DNA from: an uncultured Planctomycetaceae bacterium | GTDB lineage: Bacteria > Planctomycetota > Planctomycetia > Pirellulales > Pirellulaceae | Length of the DNA stretch: 21,125 nt | Direction of reading: 5' to 3' | NCBI GenBank assembly: GCA_903927685.1 | Contig: CAIYOB010000249.1 | Span: 1-21,125, forward strand | Shown: positions 1 through 8,006 of the stretch, one piece after another | Numbering within the stretch: position 1 is the stretch's first letter | Layout of the letters: each line of letters starts with the position of its first letter | Notes under the pieces: model-generated | Seen by the model: the letters and a program-made list of their open reading frames with translations, nothing else | What the model was told of the DNA's origin: nothing | Databases searched by the model: none | Program-made: the position numbers and the translations under genes

Positions 1-1179
1 CGAGAACTCGACGGCCGCCTGCAAGGCGTCGTCGGTGAACTGGACGCGATGGTGCTCTTCGTACCGCGGCCGCAGCCCCTTGAGGATCTCCACCGTCTCG
101 TCGGCACTGGTCGGATCGACGATGATCTCCTGGAAGCGGCGAGCCAGGGCGTTGTCCTTCTCGATGTACTTGCGGTACTCATCCAGCGTCGTGGCTCCGA
201 TGCACTGGATCTCGCCCCGGGACAAGGCCGGCTTGAGCACGTTGGCAGCGTCGATCGCGCCCTCGGCGCCGCCGGCGCCCACCAAGGTGTGCAGCTCGTC
301 GATGAACAAAATCGTGTTCTTGGCACGGCGGACTTCGTTCATCACCGCCTTGATACGTTCCTCGAACTGGCCGCGGTATTTCGTGCCGGCCACCATCATT
401 GCCAGATCCAGGACCACGATCCGCTTGTCTGCCAGCAGGTCCGGGACGTTGCCGCCGATAACGCGCTGCGCAAAGCCTTCGACGATCGCCGTCTTGCCGA
501 CCCCGGCTTCGCCCAGCAGGACTGGGTTGTTCTTGGTGCGGCGGCAGAGGATTTGAATCGCGCGTTCGATCTCGCGTTCCCGCCCGATCACCGGATCCAG
601 CTTGCCCTGGCGAGCCAACTGGGTCAGGTCGCGACCGAAGCTGTCCAGGGCGGGAGTTTTGGATTTGGCCTTCGAGCGGCCTTCGCCGCGGGACTCGGTC
701 CGTCCGGGACGCTCGCCGCCCGACTCCTCCTCGCCTTCCAGGCCGTGACCCAGCAGGTTCAGCACTTCCTCGCGGACTTCTTCCAGCTTCAGGCCCAGGT
801 TCATCAGCACCTGGGCGGCGACGCCCTCCTGCTCGCGCAACAGGCCCAGCAGGATATGCTCGGTGCCCACGTAGTTGTGGTTCAGGTTGCGGGCCTCTTC
901 CATCGAGTACTCGATGACCTTCTTGGCGCGGGGCGTCTGCGGCAGCTTGCCCATCGTCACCATCTCGGGGCCGCTCTGCACCAGCTTCTCGACCTCCAGC
1001 CGGATCTTCCGCAGATCGACGTCCAGGTTCTTCAGCACGTTGGCCGCCACCCCGCTGCCTTCCTTGACCAGGCCCAGCAGGATGTGTTCGGTGCCGATGT
1101 ATTCGTGGTTGAACCGCTGCGCCTCCTGATTCGCCAACTGCATGACCTTCCGCGCGCGATCCGTAAAGCGTTCGTACAT
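1..1179 (-). CDS. clpC: ClpC, ATP-dependent Clp protease ATPase subunit (N-terminal part, cut by window edge)
   Basis: This is a Hsp100/Clp AAA+ unfoldase that feeds proteins to ClpP in the cytoplasm. Read on the minus strand from the ATG at 1179, the protein begins [20 protein letters not shown], the typical ClpC opening. Two Clp-N repeats follow (about residues 1-145), each with a 'GTEHILLGL' motif. A charged Glu/Gly/Arg/Lys linker comes next, then the first AAA+ domain with 'DPVIGRERE', Walker A GEAGVGKT (about 223-230) and Walker B 'ILFIDELH' (about 287-294), with '[13 protein letters not shown]' after it. The frame stays open to base 1, so the second half of D1, D2 and the C-terminus lie outside the window. 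A purine-rich AGAGGG just upstream serves as ribosome binding site. The gene starts 12 bp after the stop of the upstream TPR-like gene, so the two may be cotranscribed. The family assignment is secure; ClpC rather than ClpA rests on the N-domain sequence. Confidence 0.97.
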   Translation of the reverse strand, partial: MYERFTDRARKVMQLANQEAQRFNHEYIGTEHILLGLVKEGSGVAANVLKNLDVDLRKIRLEVEKLVQSGPEMVTMGKLPQTPRAKKVIEYSMEEARNLNHNYVGTEHILLGLLREQEGVAAQVLMNLGLKLEEVREEVLNLLGHGLEGEEESGGERPGRTESRGEGRSKAKSKTPALDSFGRDLTQLARQGKLDPVIGREREIERAIQILCRRTKNNPVLLGEAGVGKTAIVEGFAQRVIGGNVPDLLADKRIVVLDLAMMVAGTKYRGQFEERIKAVMNEVRRAKNTILFIDELHTLVGAGGAEGAIDAANVLKPALSRGEIQCIGATTLDEYRKYIEKDNALARRFQEIIVDPTSADETVEILKGLRPRYEEHHRVQFTDDALQAAVEFS

Positions 1180-1191
1180 CAACTTACCCTC

Positions 1192-1740
1192 TTATGTTCC
1201 CGCAGTACTTAGATTCTTCTCGCCTGTGTTTTCCAGCAACCGCCGCTCTCGGGCAATCTCGACCGCCCACCGAGCGCCGCCGTCCATCCGTTCCAGCCGC
1301 GTCAGGCTTTCACCTGCCTCCACGGCTCGCCCCGTATGCCGATAGAGACTCGCCAGCATCAACCGAGCCTCCGCATCCCGCTCCCGGCCTGCTAGCAGCT
1401 TCAGCAGCAGTTCCTCGGCCTCCAGCCAGTGTCTGTTCAAGTATTCCGTTTGCGCCCGAACGAACAAGCCCTCTTTGTCCTCTCCGGCGTGATCTCCCCA
1501 CAGTTCAGGCAACACATGCCAGCCGTTCCAGACCGCCGCCAGCCAGATCAAGCCGATCGCCAGCCAGCCTGCGACCAGCAGCCAACTGGGCAGCGACTCG
1601 TGCCAAACAAAGCCGCTCAACAGCCCCAAGTTCACCGCCGTCGCAAACGCTAACGCGTGCAGCAGCGCCTTCCAGTCGCCTTGCCACCACAGCCGCGGCA
1701 ATCCTGGCCAAAGACAAGTGATCCATGACAAAGCAACCAT
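1192..1740 (-). CDS. Small membrane protein with C-terminal TPR-like region
   Basis: This is an unnamed protein of about 182 residues if translation starts at the ATG at 1740 (MVALSWITCLWPGLPRLWWQ). Two hydrophobic stretches suggest two membrane helices: about residues 24-40 ('LLHALAFATAVNLGLLSGFV') and 48-66 ('WLLVAGWLAIGLIWLAAVW'). The C-terminal half is helical and TPR-like ('AQTEYLNRHWLEAEELLLKL', then 'AEARLMLASLYRHTGRAVEA'), which would suit a scaffold on one membrane face. The frame is open upstream to ATGs at 1995 and 2142. That extension is Arg/Gly/Pro-rich, low in recognisable structure and reads like translated non-coding DNA, so I chose 1740. No clear Shine-Dalgarno sequence supports any of the starts. 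The stop lies 12 bp before clpC. The function is unknown; similar short 'CLWPGL' membrane proteins occur in planctomycetes (from memory). Confidence 0.65.
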   Translation of the reverse strand: MVALSWITCLWPGLPRLWWQGDWKALLHALAFATAVNLGLLSGFVWHESLPSWLLVAGWLAIGLIWLAAVWNGWHVLPELWGDHAGEDKEGLFVRAQTEYLNRHWLEAEELLLKLLAGRERDAEARLMLASLYRHTGRAVEAGESLTRLERMDGGARWAVEIARERRLLENTGEKNLSTAGT

Positions 1741-2259
1741 CGGGCGATGACTCCGGCTTCCGTACCGACCTCCACGGGCCCAATTCCACGGCGTGCCCCA
1801 ACCAGCACGACTCCAGAACGGGCCCCGTGCGCTGCCCAGTATTCCGCCCCCCGCTCCGTCCGCGATTTTAGCGGGCGCAGGCGGATTGGGCAAGCCAAGT
1901 AAAGCGGTCACTGGGACTTGCGGCAAGGCAGGGAACCGAAACCACTTGAGCCCTGTCACCGGCAGCAGAACTTCGTCGCCCTCCCTCGTCAACATGATAT
2001 CTGCAAGACTAGCTCGCGAATCCGCCTCGGAACGGCCCTCGCTCGGCTCGATTCTCCTTCGAGCGCCCCGTCCGGACAAACTGGCAGCCCTTTCCGACGT
2101 TTTCCCGTGGTGCGAATCCCGCGCCAAACGTCCCCCGATCACGATCGCAACCTTCCTGCCAGGTGCCCTTGACCGCTGGGCGGCCCCCTGCGAGAATTAC
2201 CGGACGGACGCGCCCGTCAGATGACATCCGAGGCTGGCCGTCCCGTGCTGAGAGGACCC
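1741..2259. other. Divergent intergenic region between the TPR-like gene and the TetR gene
   Basis: About 520 bp with no gene I can support, if the start choices at 1740 and 2260 are right. A minus-strand frame continues from the TPR-like gene through this stretch to 2142, but its composition does not look like protein. The region should hold the promoters of both divergent transcription units. The only structured element I see is the GC-rich near-palindrome at 2203-2218, listed separately. Confidence 0.5.
2203..2218. promoter_or_regulatory. Candidate TetR operator palindrome
   Basis: The 16 bases gacggacgcgcccgtc form a near-perfect palindrome in which seven of eight base pairs are symmetric. 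It lies about 40 bp upstream of the TetR start codon, where autoregulatory TetR operators usually sit. Binding by the adjacent regulator is inferred. In such GC-rich DNA a chance palindrome is possible. Confidence 0.35.
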
Positions 2260-2949
2260 ATGAAAGCGACTGTCAAGAAGCCCCGAGGGCGTCCGAAAGA
2301 CGAGGCGCTGGTGGCCATGCGCCAGGAGCAGATCCTGGATGCCGCCGCCGTGGTGTTCGCGGACCACGGATTCAGGAACGCGGATGTCCAGTACGTGGCG
2401 GACGCCTTGCAAGTCGGCAAGGGGACGATCTATCGCTACTTTCCCAGCAAGGAAGCCTTGTTCCTGGCCGCCGTGGACCGGGGCATGCGTCGGCTGACCG
2501 AGCGGTTCGAGGCGGAGGTCCATCCCATCGCCGAACCGCTCGAACGCTTGGAGCGGGCCATCCGGGTGTACCTGGGGTTCTTCCGCGAGCACCCCGAGTA
2601 CGTGGAACTGTTGATCCTGGAGCGGGCCGAATTCCGGGATCGGAAGAAGCCGACCTATTTCGAGCATCGCGATGCCCACGTGCACCGCTGGCACGATTTG
2701 TTCCGCAACCTGATCGGAGCCGGTCGGGTGCGCGAGATTCCTGTCGAGCGGATTGCGGAAGTCCTGAGCGATCTGCTGTACGGCACGATGTTCACGAATT
2801 ACTTCGTCGCCCGCCACAAACCGATCGAGGCCCAGGCGGAGCACCTCCTGGATATCGTGTTCCACGGCATCCTGACGGACACGGAACGGGCCAAGAGAAA
2901 CACAGGAGCGTCCCCGGGGACGCCTGATCAACGGCGATCAATTCGCTAG
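2260..2949 (+). CDS. TetR/AcrR-family transcriptional regulator
   Basis: This is a 229-residue DNA-binding repressor, normal length for TetR. A basic leader (KPRGRPKDEA) precedes the helix-turn-helix domain at about residues 19-66, with the hallmark 'ILDAAAVVFADHGF' and 'VGKGTIYRYFPSKEALF'. The rest is a helical ligand-binding domain ('YLGFFREHPEYVELLILERA', 'LSDLLYGTMFTNYFVARH') resembling the C-terminal domains of regulators found next to RND pumps. I chose the ATG at 2260 because AGAGGA lies just before it and the protein then begins MKATVKKPRGRPK; an in-frame ATG at 2221 would add 13 residues. It ends 20 bp before the membrane fusion gene, so the three efflux genes probably form an operon that it represses. 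The ligand cannot be told from sequence. Confidence 0.93.
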   Translation: MKATVKKPRGRPKDEALVAMRQEQILDAAAVVFADHGFRNADVQYVADALQVGKGTIYRYFPSKEALFLAAVDRGMRRLTERFEAEVHPIAEPLERLERAIRVYLGFFREHPEYVELLILERAEFRDRKKPTYFEHRDAHVHRWHDLFRNLIGAGRVREIPVERIAEVLSDLLYGTMFTNYFVARHKPIEAQAEHLLDIVFHGILTDTERAKRNTGASPGTPDQRRSIR

Positions 2950-2969
2950 TCGCGAAAGGTTGAGGAGTA

Positions 2970-4379
2970 ATGACGAGGCAATTCCGGTGGTTCGGCCGCG
3001 GTCTGGCGGCGTTGGCGGTGCTGGGGGCGCTGGCCCTGGTGGCGATCGTGAGCGGCGAGCGGCAGTCCGGCCAGGCGGCCCTGGCCGCGGAGTCTTCGAG
3101 CGTTCCGCCGGCAAAGGCTCCCGCAGGGGTGACCGCCGAGGCGGAACGGATCGTAGCGGTCACCGCCTCGCCCATCTCGCTCCGCGAAGTTCAGCGATCC
3201 GTGGGCGCCGTCGGGACGTTCTTCGGGTTTGACGAAGTGACCGTGACGGCCGAGGTCTCCGGGCGGGTCATCCAGGTCTTCCACGATGTCGGGCAAACGG
3301 TCCAGCCGGGCGACGTGCTGCTGCAGATCGACCCGACCGACTACGAGCTGGCCGTCGAAGAGACGCGCCGCGCCATCGAACTCGAGGCGACCCGGATTGG
3401 GCTGGCCGATCACGTGCCGGCCGACAAGGACTTCAATTCGGAAAACGTGCTGAGCTTGATCAAGCAGCTGTTCAAGATTGATCTTCTGCCCAGCGTGGTC
3501 CGCGCCAAGGAGACGATGGACAACGCCGCCCTGCGGCTGGATCGGGCGGAAAACCTCCGCCGCCAGAGTTCGATCAGCGACGAGGAATACACTCAGCGGT
3601 CCACCGACCTGAAAGTCGCCCAGGCCAACTATGAACAGGCGCGCTGGGACGCACTGGCGGTCGTCGCAGGCATCCGGTTCCGCCTGGTCCAGCTCCGCAC
3701 GGACCAACGCAAGCTGGAGCTGACCACGGTTCGCGTGCCGACGCCGACGCAACGCACGCGCATTCCCAAGGAGGTCAAGTACGGCGTCGTCGAGCGCAAA
3801 GTCACCGAAGGCGAACTGGTCAAAGATGCCCCAGGTTCGTCGACCGCTTGCTTTGAACTGGTCATGGACGGCGTCCTGAAGCTCAAGGCCGCCGTGCCCG
3901 AACGGTACGTCAGCCAGGTGCAGGTCGGCCAGGTCTGCCGGGTCTACGTGGACGCCTATCCCGGCAAGGAATTCGCGGGCGAAGTGATCGGGATCAATCC
4001 GATGATCGAGCGGACCAGCCGCACGTTCACCGTCGAGATCTCCGTGAACAACCCCCAGCGAGAACTCAAGGCCGGCGGGTTCGCCAAGGTGGACATCCTG
4101 ACGCACGTGGATCCCCAGGCCTGGACCGTGCCCGTCGAATCGATCGTGACCTACGCCGGCTCGACCAAAATCTTCGTGATCCGCGACGGCCGGGCCCGAG
4201 CCATCCCGATGGCCACCGGCTTGGAAGGCCGCGGCTGGGTGGAACTGGTCCGCCCAGCCGGGACCGAACTCCGCCAGGACGACCAGGTGATCACCAGCGG
4301 CCAGGAAAAACTGGCCGAAGGCGTCGCGGTCGTCGTGCGCGGCGAAAAAAAGGCGGAGACGCCGCCCACCGACAAGTGA
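2970..4379 (+). CDS. RND efflux membrane fusion protein (HlyD/AcrA-like periplasmic adaptor)
   Basis: This 469-residue adaptor would connect the inner-membrane RND pump to an outer-membrane channel. It has a short basic N-terminus and a hydrophobic segment at about residues 11-28 (GLAALAVLGALALVAIV) that acts as signal peptide or anchor; no lipobox is evident. A lipoyl/barrel-sandwich half follows ('VTAEVSGRVIQVFHDVGQTV', 'PGDVLLQIDPTDY'), then a long alpha-hairpin (about 130-240), the second lipoyl half ('VVERKVTEGELVKDA'), a beta-barrel ('YPGKEFAGEVIGINPMIERT') and a membrane-proximal domain ending in a Lys-rich tail. The lipoyl return strand carries an extra loop ('PTPTQRTRIPKEVKYG') longer than in classic AcrA. 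GAGGAG just before the ATG supports the start. It sits between the TetR gene and the pump gene. Confidence 0.93.
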   Translation: MTRQFRWFGRGLAALAVLGALALVAIVSGERQSGQAALAAESSSVPPAKAPAGVTAEAERIVAVTASPISLREVQRSVGAVGTFFGFDEVTVTAEVSGRVIQVFHDVGQTVQPGDVLLQIDPTDYELAVEETRRAIELEATRIGLADHVPADKDFNSENVLSLIKQLFKIDLLPSVVRAKETMDNAALRLDRAENLRRQSSISDEEYTQRSTDLKVAQANYEQARWDALAVVAGIRFRLVQLRTDQRKLELTTVRVPTPTQRTRIPKEVKYGVVERKVTEGELVKDAPGSSTACFELVMDGVLKLKAAVPERYVSQVQVGQVCRVYVDAYPGKEFAGEVIGINPMIERTSRTFTVEISVNNPQRELKAGGFAKVDILTHVDPQAWTVPVESIVTYAGSTKIFVIRDGRARAIPMATGLEGRGWVELVRPAGTELRQDDQVITSGQEKLAEGVAVVVRGEKKAETPPTDK

Positions 4380-4468
4380 CACGCGTGGCTCGGTCAGGAG
4401 ACCGGCCACAACGCTGACGACAACTGACCACGGACCACTGCCCACTGCCCCTGACGACTGACCAACCT
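4380..4468 (+). repeat. Degenerate 'ACTGACCAC'-type short repeats between efflux genes
   Basis: The 89 bp between the adaptor and pump genes contain a run of related short words: ctgacgac, aactgaccac, ggaccactg, cccactgcc, cctgacgac and tgaccaacc. All look like variants of one 8-10 base unit. No Shine-Dalgarno sequence is evident before the pump ATG. The run has no open frame of its own. Its origin (slippage or a dispersed short repeat) is unknown. Confidence 0.5.
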
Positions 4469-7400
4469 ATGACCCTCTGGGATCTCTGCATCAAGCGGCC
4501 TGTCTTTACGGTGATGTTGATCTCGGCACCGATCGTGCTGGGCCTGGTCGGCCGCAGCCGCTTGGGCGTCGACCTGCTGCCCAACGTCGAACTGCCGATC
4601 GTCGTGGTGACGACGACGCTCAAGGGGGCCAGCGTCGAGGAGATGGAGACCAGCGTCACCAAGCCGATCGAGCAGATCGTCAATACGGTGTCCGGGATCG
4701 ACGAACTGAAGTCGACGACCAAGGAGGGTATCTCGCAGGTCGTGGTCCAGTTCTTTCTGGAGAAGGACCGGGATGTCGCCGCGCAAGAGGTCCGCGACAA
4801 GGTCTCGACGATCCTGTCCCAGCTGCCGGTCGGGACCGATACGCCGATTATCGACAAAGTCGACCTGAACGCCATGCCGGTCATGCAGATCGCGGTGGCC
4901 GGCCAGCGGCCGATGCAGGAGATCACCGAGCTCACGCGGAAGAAGATCAAGGAAGACCTGGAGACCGTCTACGGCGTCGGTTCGGTGATCCTGGTCGGCG
5001 GCCGGCAGCGGGCGGTGAACATTTACATCGACACGGACAAGTTGACCAGTTGCGGCCTGGCGATCGAGGACGTCCGACAGGCTTTGATCCGTCAGAATCT
5101 CGAGTTGCCCGGCGGGCGAGTCGACCAGGGCTCGCGCGAATTGGTCCTGCGGACGATGGGCCGCGTCGAGACGACGGCGGGCTTCCTGGACTTGATCGTC
5201 GCCAACCAGGCGGGCTACCCGGTGCGGATCCGGGACATCGGTCGCGTCGAGGACTCGTTCGAGGAACCGCGGAGTCTGGCCCGGCTGGACGGCCGCAACG
5301 CGGTCAGCCTGATCATCCAGAAGCAATCCGGTTCCAACACGGTGGAGGTCGTCGAGCGGGTCCGGAAACGGTTCGAGCAGCTCCAGCCGCTGCTGCCGCC
5401 CGATATCGAGACGTTCGTCGTCAAGGATCAATCGCGGTTCATCGTCAATTCGATCGAGGAGCTGAACTTCCATTTGGTGGTCGCCGCGATCCTGGTCGCC
5501 TTTACGATCCTGCTGTTCATCCAGGACTGGCGGACGACGATCATTGCCAGCCTGGCGATCCCCGCTTCGATCATCGCCACGTATGCCTTCATGTACTGGA
5601 TGGGCTATACGCTGAACAACATGACCATGCTGGGGCTGATCCTGGCGATTGGGATCGTGATCGACGACGCGGTGGTGATCAACGAGAACATTTTCCGGCA
5701 CATGGAAGAGCACGGTTCCACGCCCCTGGAAGCCGCCGGGGCGGCGACCAAGGAAATCGCCTTGGCCGTGTCGGCGACGACCCTTTCGCTGCTGGTGATC
5801 TTCATCCCCGTGGTCTTCATGGGCGGCCGCATCGGGCGGTTCTTCAGCAGCTTTGGCGGGACCGTGGCGTTCGCAATCGCCATCAGCTGGTTCGTGTCGT
5901 TCACCATGACCCCGATGCTGTGCTCGCGATTCCTGAAGCTCAAGCAGAAACACGGCAGCAGCAAGGACAACTGGCTGTGGCGGGCGATCGACGGTTTCTA
6001 CGGCTGGATCCTGGGCTGGTCGCTGCGCCACCGCTGGGTGATCGTGGTCACGACGGTGGCCATGTTCGCGCTGACCTTTTTCCTGTTCGGGATCGTCGGC
6101 TTTGACTTCATTCCCCGCGACGATCAGAGCGAGTTCGAGGTGGCGATCACGCTGCCCGAAGGTTATACGCTGGAACGAGCCGGCACCTTGTTCGCGGAGA
6201 TCGAGGGCCGCCTGGCGGAACTCAAAGGCGTCACCAATGTGTTCACCACGATCGGCGACACGACGGGCCGCGTGTCGCGGGGCCAGGGCGACGTCACCTC
6301 CGGGACGATCTATGCCCGCTTGACGGACCTCAAGCCGCGGACGCGGCAATGGTGGGACTGGAAGTTCTGGTACCTGGGCATCTTGAATCGCCCCGAGGAT
6401 GATCCCCGCTACTTTACGCAGTTCGACGTTCAGCGCGAGGCCCGCAAGATCATGGAGGACTATCCCGAGCTGCGCACCGCCGTGCAGGACGCCGCCGTCG
6501 TCTCCGGCGCGGGCTTCCGCCAGGCGATGATCGACTTGAACTTGCGCGGCCCGGATCTGGCCAAGTTACAGGAGTACTCGGACAAGATCATGGCCTGGAT
6601 GCGGCAGCGCCCGGAGTACGTCGATATCGACACCAGCCTGTCGCTCCGCAAACCGGAACTGCGGGTCAAGATCGACCGCGAGAAAGCGTCCGACCTGGAC
6701 ATCCCCGTCCAGACCATCGCCTCGACCTTGAACGTATTGGTGGGCGGCGAGCCGGTGACGAAGTATAAGGAGTTTGACGAACAGTACGACGTCTGGCTGC
6801 GAGCGGAATTGCCGTTCCGCGACCGACCCGAGGTGATTGGCCAGCTGATGCTCGATTCGCCCAAAGCGGGCCTGGTCCAGCTGTCCAGCCTGGCCACGCT
6901 CGATCCGGCCAAGGGCCCGGCGACGATCGACCGGTTCGGCATGCAGCGGCAGATGGTGGTGATCGCCAACCTGGAAGGCAACAAGGCCTTGGGGGATGCC
7001 GTAGCCGAATTGAGCGCGCTGGTGGATTCGCTGGGCCTGCCTGTCGACTACCGCTACGAGTTCCTCGGCAAGGCCAAGGTGATGGAAGAGTCGAACCAGA
7101 ACTTCCTGATCGCGTTCCTCACCAGCTTCCTGTTCATGTACATGATCCTGGGAGCCCAGTTCGAGAGCTTCGTGCACCCGATCACGATCCTGCTGGCGCT
7201 GCCGCTGACGCTGCCTTTTGCCTTGATTTCGTTGATCCTGCTGCGTACGAATTTGAATATCTACGCCATGTTCGGGCTGTTCATGCTGTTCGGGATCGTC
7301 AAGAAGAACGGTATTCTGCAGGTGGATTATACGAACGTCCTGCGCGCCCAGGGCTTGCCGCGGGACGAAGCGATCCTCGAGGCCAATCACACGCGGCTGC

Positions 7401-7705
7401 GGCCGATCTTGATGACGACGGTGATGCTGATCGCCGCCATGATCCCGATCGCCTTGGGGCAAGGCCCTGGGGCGGCCGCCCGCGCCAGCCTGGCCAAAGT
7501 GATTCTGGGCGGCCAGACGCTGTCCCTGCTGCTGACCCTGCTGGTTACGCCCGTGGCTTATTCCCTGTGGGACGACGTGAGCCGCCTCTGGTGGCGCATG
7601 GTGGGCTGGGTGACGCGAAAGCCCGTAACCGTCCGAGTGACCCCCGCCATGGTGCCCGCTCCGGCTCTGGTTCCGGCCGATCAGACTACGCCCCCGCAGC
7701 CGTGA
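4469..7705 (+). CDS. RND multidrug efflux transporter (HAE1/AcrB-like inner-membrane pump)
   Basis: This 1078-residue proton-driven antiporter is close to the usual RND length (about 1050). It opens with TM1 (MTLWDLCIKRPVFTVMLI) and the porter-domain signature 'DLLPNVELP'. TM helices 2-6 include 'ILAIGIVIDDAVVINENIFR', whose Asp399-Asp400 match the AcrB TM4 proton-relay pair (D407/D408). In TM10, 'GLFMLFGIVKKNGILQVDY' places Lys945/Lys946 at the AcrB K940 position, so the proton pathway looks intact. The second periplasmic domain spans about residues 560-870, and the C-terminus is a Pro-rich cytoplasmic tail. The presence of this relay fits the HAE1 hydrophobe/amphiphile subfamily rather than heavy-metal CusA pumps. 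It follows the adaptor gene by 89 bp in the same direction. No TolC-like gene follows, so the channel must be encoded elsewhere. The substrate cannot be predicted. Confidence 0.95.
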   Translation: MTLWDLCIKRPVFTVMLISAPIVLGLVGRSRLGVDLLPNVELPIVVVTTTLKGASVEEMETSVTKPIEQIVNTVSGIDELKSTTKEGISQVVVQFFLEKDRDVAAQEVRDKVSTILSQLPVGTDTPIIDKVDLNAMPVMQIAVAGQRPMQEITELTRKKIKEDLETVYGVGSVILVGGRQRAVNIYIDTDKLTSCGLAIEDVRQALIRQNLELPGGRVDQGSRELVLRTMGRVETTAGFLDLIVANQAGYPVRIRDIGRVEDSFEEPRSLARLDGRNAVSLIIQKQSGSNTVEVVERVRKRFEQLQPLLPPDIETFVVKDQSRFIVNSIEELNFHLVVAAILVAFTILLFIQDWRTTIIASLAIPASIIATYAFMYWMGYTLNNMTMLGLILAIGIVIDDAVVINENIFRHMEEHGSTPLEAAGAATKEIALAVSATTLSLLVIFIPVVFMGGRIGRFFSSFGGTVAFAIAISWFVSFTMTPMLCSRFLKLKQKHGSSKDNWLWRAIDGFYGWILGWSLRHRWVIVVTTVAMFALTFFLFGIVGFDFIPRDDQSEFEVAITLPEGYTLERAGTLFAEIEGRLAELKGVTNVFTTIGDTTGRVSRGQGDVTSGTIYARLTDLKPRTRQWWDWKFWYLGILNRPEDDPRYFTQFDVQREARKIMEDYPELRTAVQDAAVVSGAGFRQAMIDLNLRGPDLAKLQEYSDKIMAWMRQRPEYVDIDTSLSLRKPELRVKIDREKASDLDIPVQTIASTLNVLVGGEPVTKYKEFDEQYDVWLRAELPFRDRPEVIGQLMLDSPKAGLVQLSSLATLDPAKGPATIDRFGMQRQMVVIANLEGNKALGDAVAELSALVDSLGLPVDYRYEFLGKAKVMEESNQNFLIAFLTSFLFMYMILGAQFESFVHPITILLALPLTLPFALISLILLRTNLNIYAMFGLFMLFGIVKKNGILQVDYTNVLRAQGLPRDEAILEANHTRLRPILMTTVMLIAAMIPIALGQGPGAAARASLAKVILGGQTLSLLLTLLVTPVAYSLWDDVSRLWWRMVGWVTRKPVTVRVTPAMVPAPALVPADQTTPPQP

Positions 7706-7740
7706 CGGACTCTGGGGGGCATTCGAGTCCCCGATCGTAA

Positions 7741-7793
7741 CCCGAAGCGTCAGCGAGGATGGATAATCGAGCTAGCCTCGCTGACGCTTCGGG
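7741..7793. repeat. 18-bp perfect inverted repeat hairpin downstream of the RND gene
   Basis: The arm cccgaagcgtcagcgagg at 7741-7758 is matched exactly by its reverse complement at 7776-7793, with a 17-base loop. It starts 36 bp after the pump stop codon. It could end transcription of the efflux operon, but no T-run follows, so a dispersed REP-like palindrome is the better description. I recall similar 'CCCGAAGCGTCAGCGAGG' palindromes between planctomycete genes; this is from memory and not checked. No second copy occurs in this window. Confidence 0.8.
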
Positions 7794-7922
7794 CGACGAT
7801 CGCACGCTCGCCGAGCCAAGGGCAAACCGGGGTTAAGGTCCGGAGACCCGTTTCTCTCGACAGGCGGAAGTCGCGGGGCCGAACGATTCCGAAGAAAGCC
7901 GGACGCCGAGGGGCGGAGACCA

Positions 7923-7950
7923 TTGTTTCACGAGGCTTGGCTCATAGAAT
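7923..7950 (+). promoter_or_regulatory. Candidate housekeeping promoter of the giant secreted protein gene
   Basis: TTGTTT (7923-7928) and TAGAAT (7945-7950) are separated by 16 bases, matching the -35/-10 pattern at three of six and five of six positions. Transcription would begin near 7957, about 50 bases before the ATG at 8007. That placement argues against the in-frame ATG at 7922-7925 being the true start. The -35 match is weak. Confidence 0.4.
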
Positions 7951-8006
7951 TTGCCGATTCTCGTGCACCCTCTTCTGCCTCACGCCTCCGCTTTTGGGAG
8001 TCCTGT

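Noticed and set aside
49..1212. A 387-residue plus-strand frame at the left edge
   Set aside because: It is the complement of clpC, which is unmistakable on the minus strand.
2946..4445. A 499-residue minus-strand frame opposite the membrane fusion gene
   Set aside because: Shadow of the real plus-strand gene; no recognisable domain and typical reverse-strand composition.
4394..6349. A 651-residue open frame on the minus strand opposite the pump gene
   Set aside because: It is rich in His, Asp, Arg and Gln in the way expected from the reverse strand of a GC-rich gene, and it lies wholly opposite clear adaptor/pump coding sequence.
7938..7955. Possible sigma-54 promoter (TGGC...TTGC) upstream of the giant gene, attractive because a sigma-54 activator is nearby
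   Set aside because: The distance between the GG and GC elements is two bases too long for sigma-54, which tolerates little variation.
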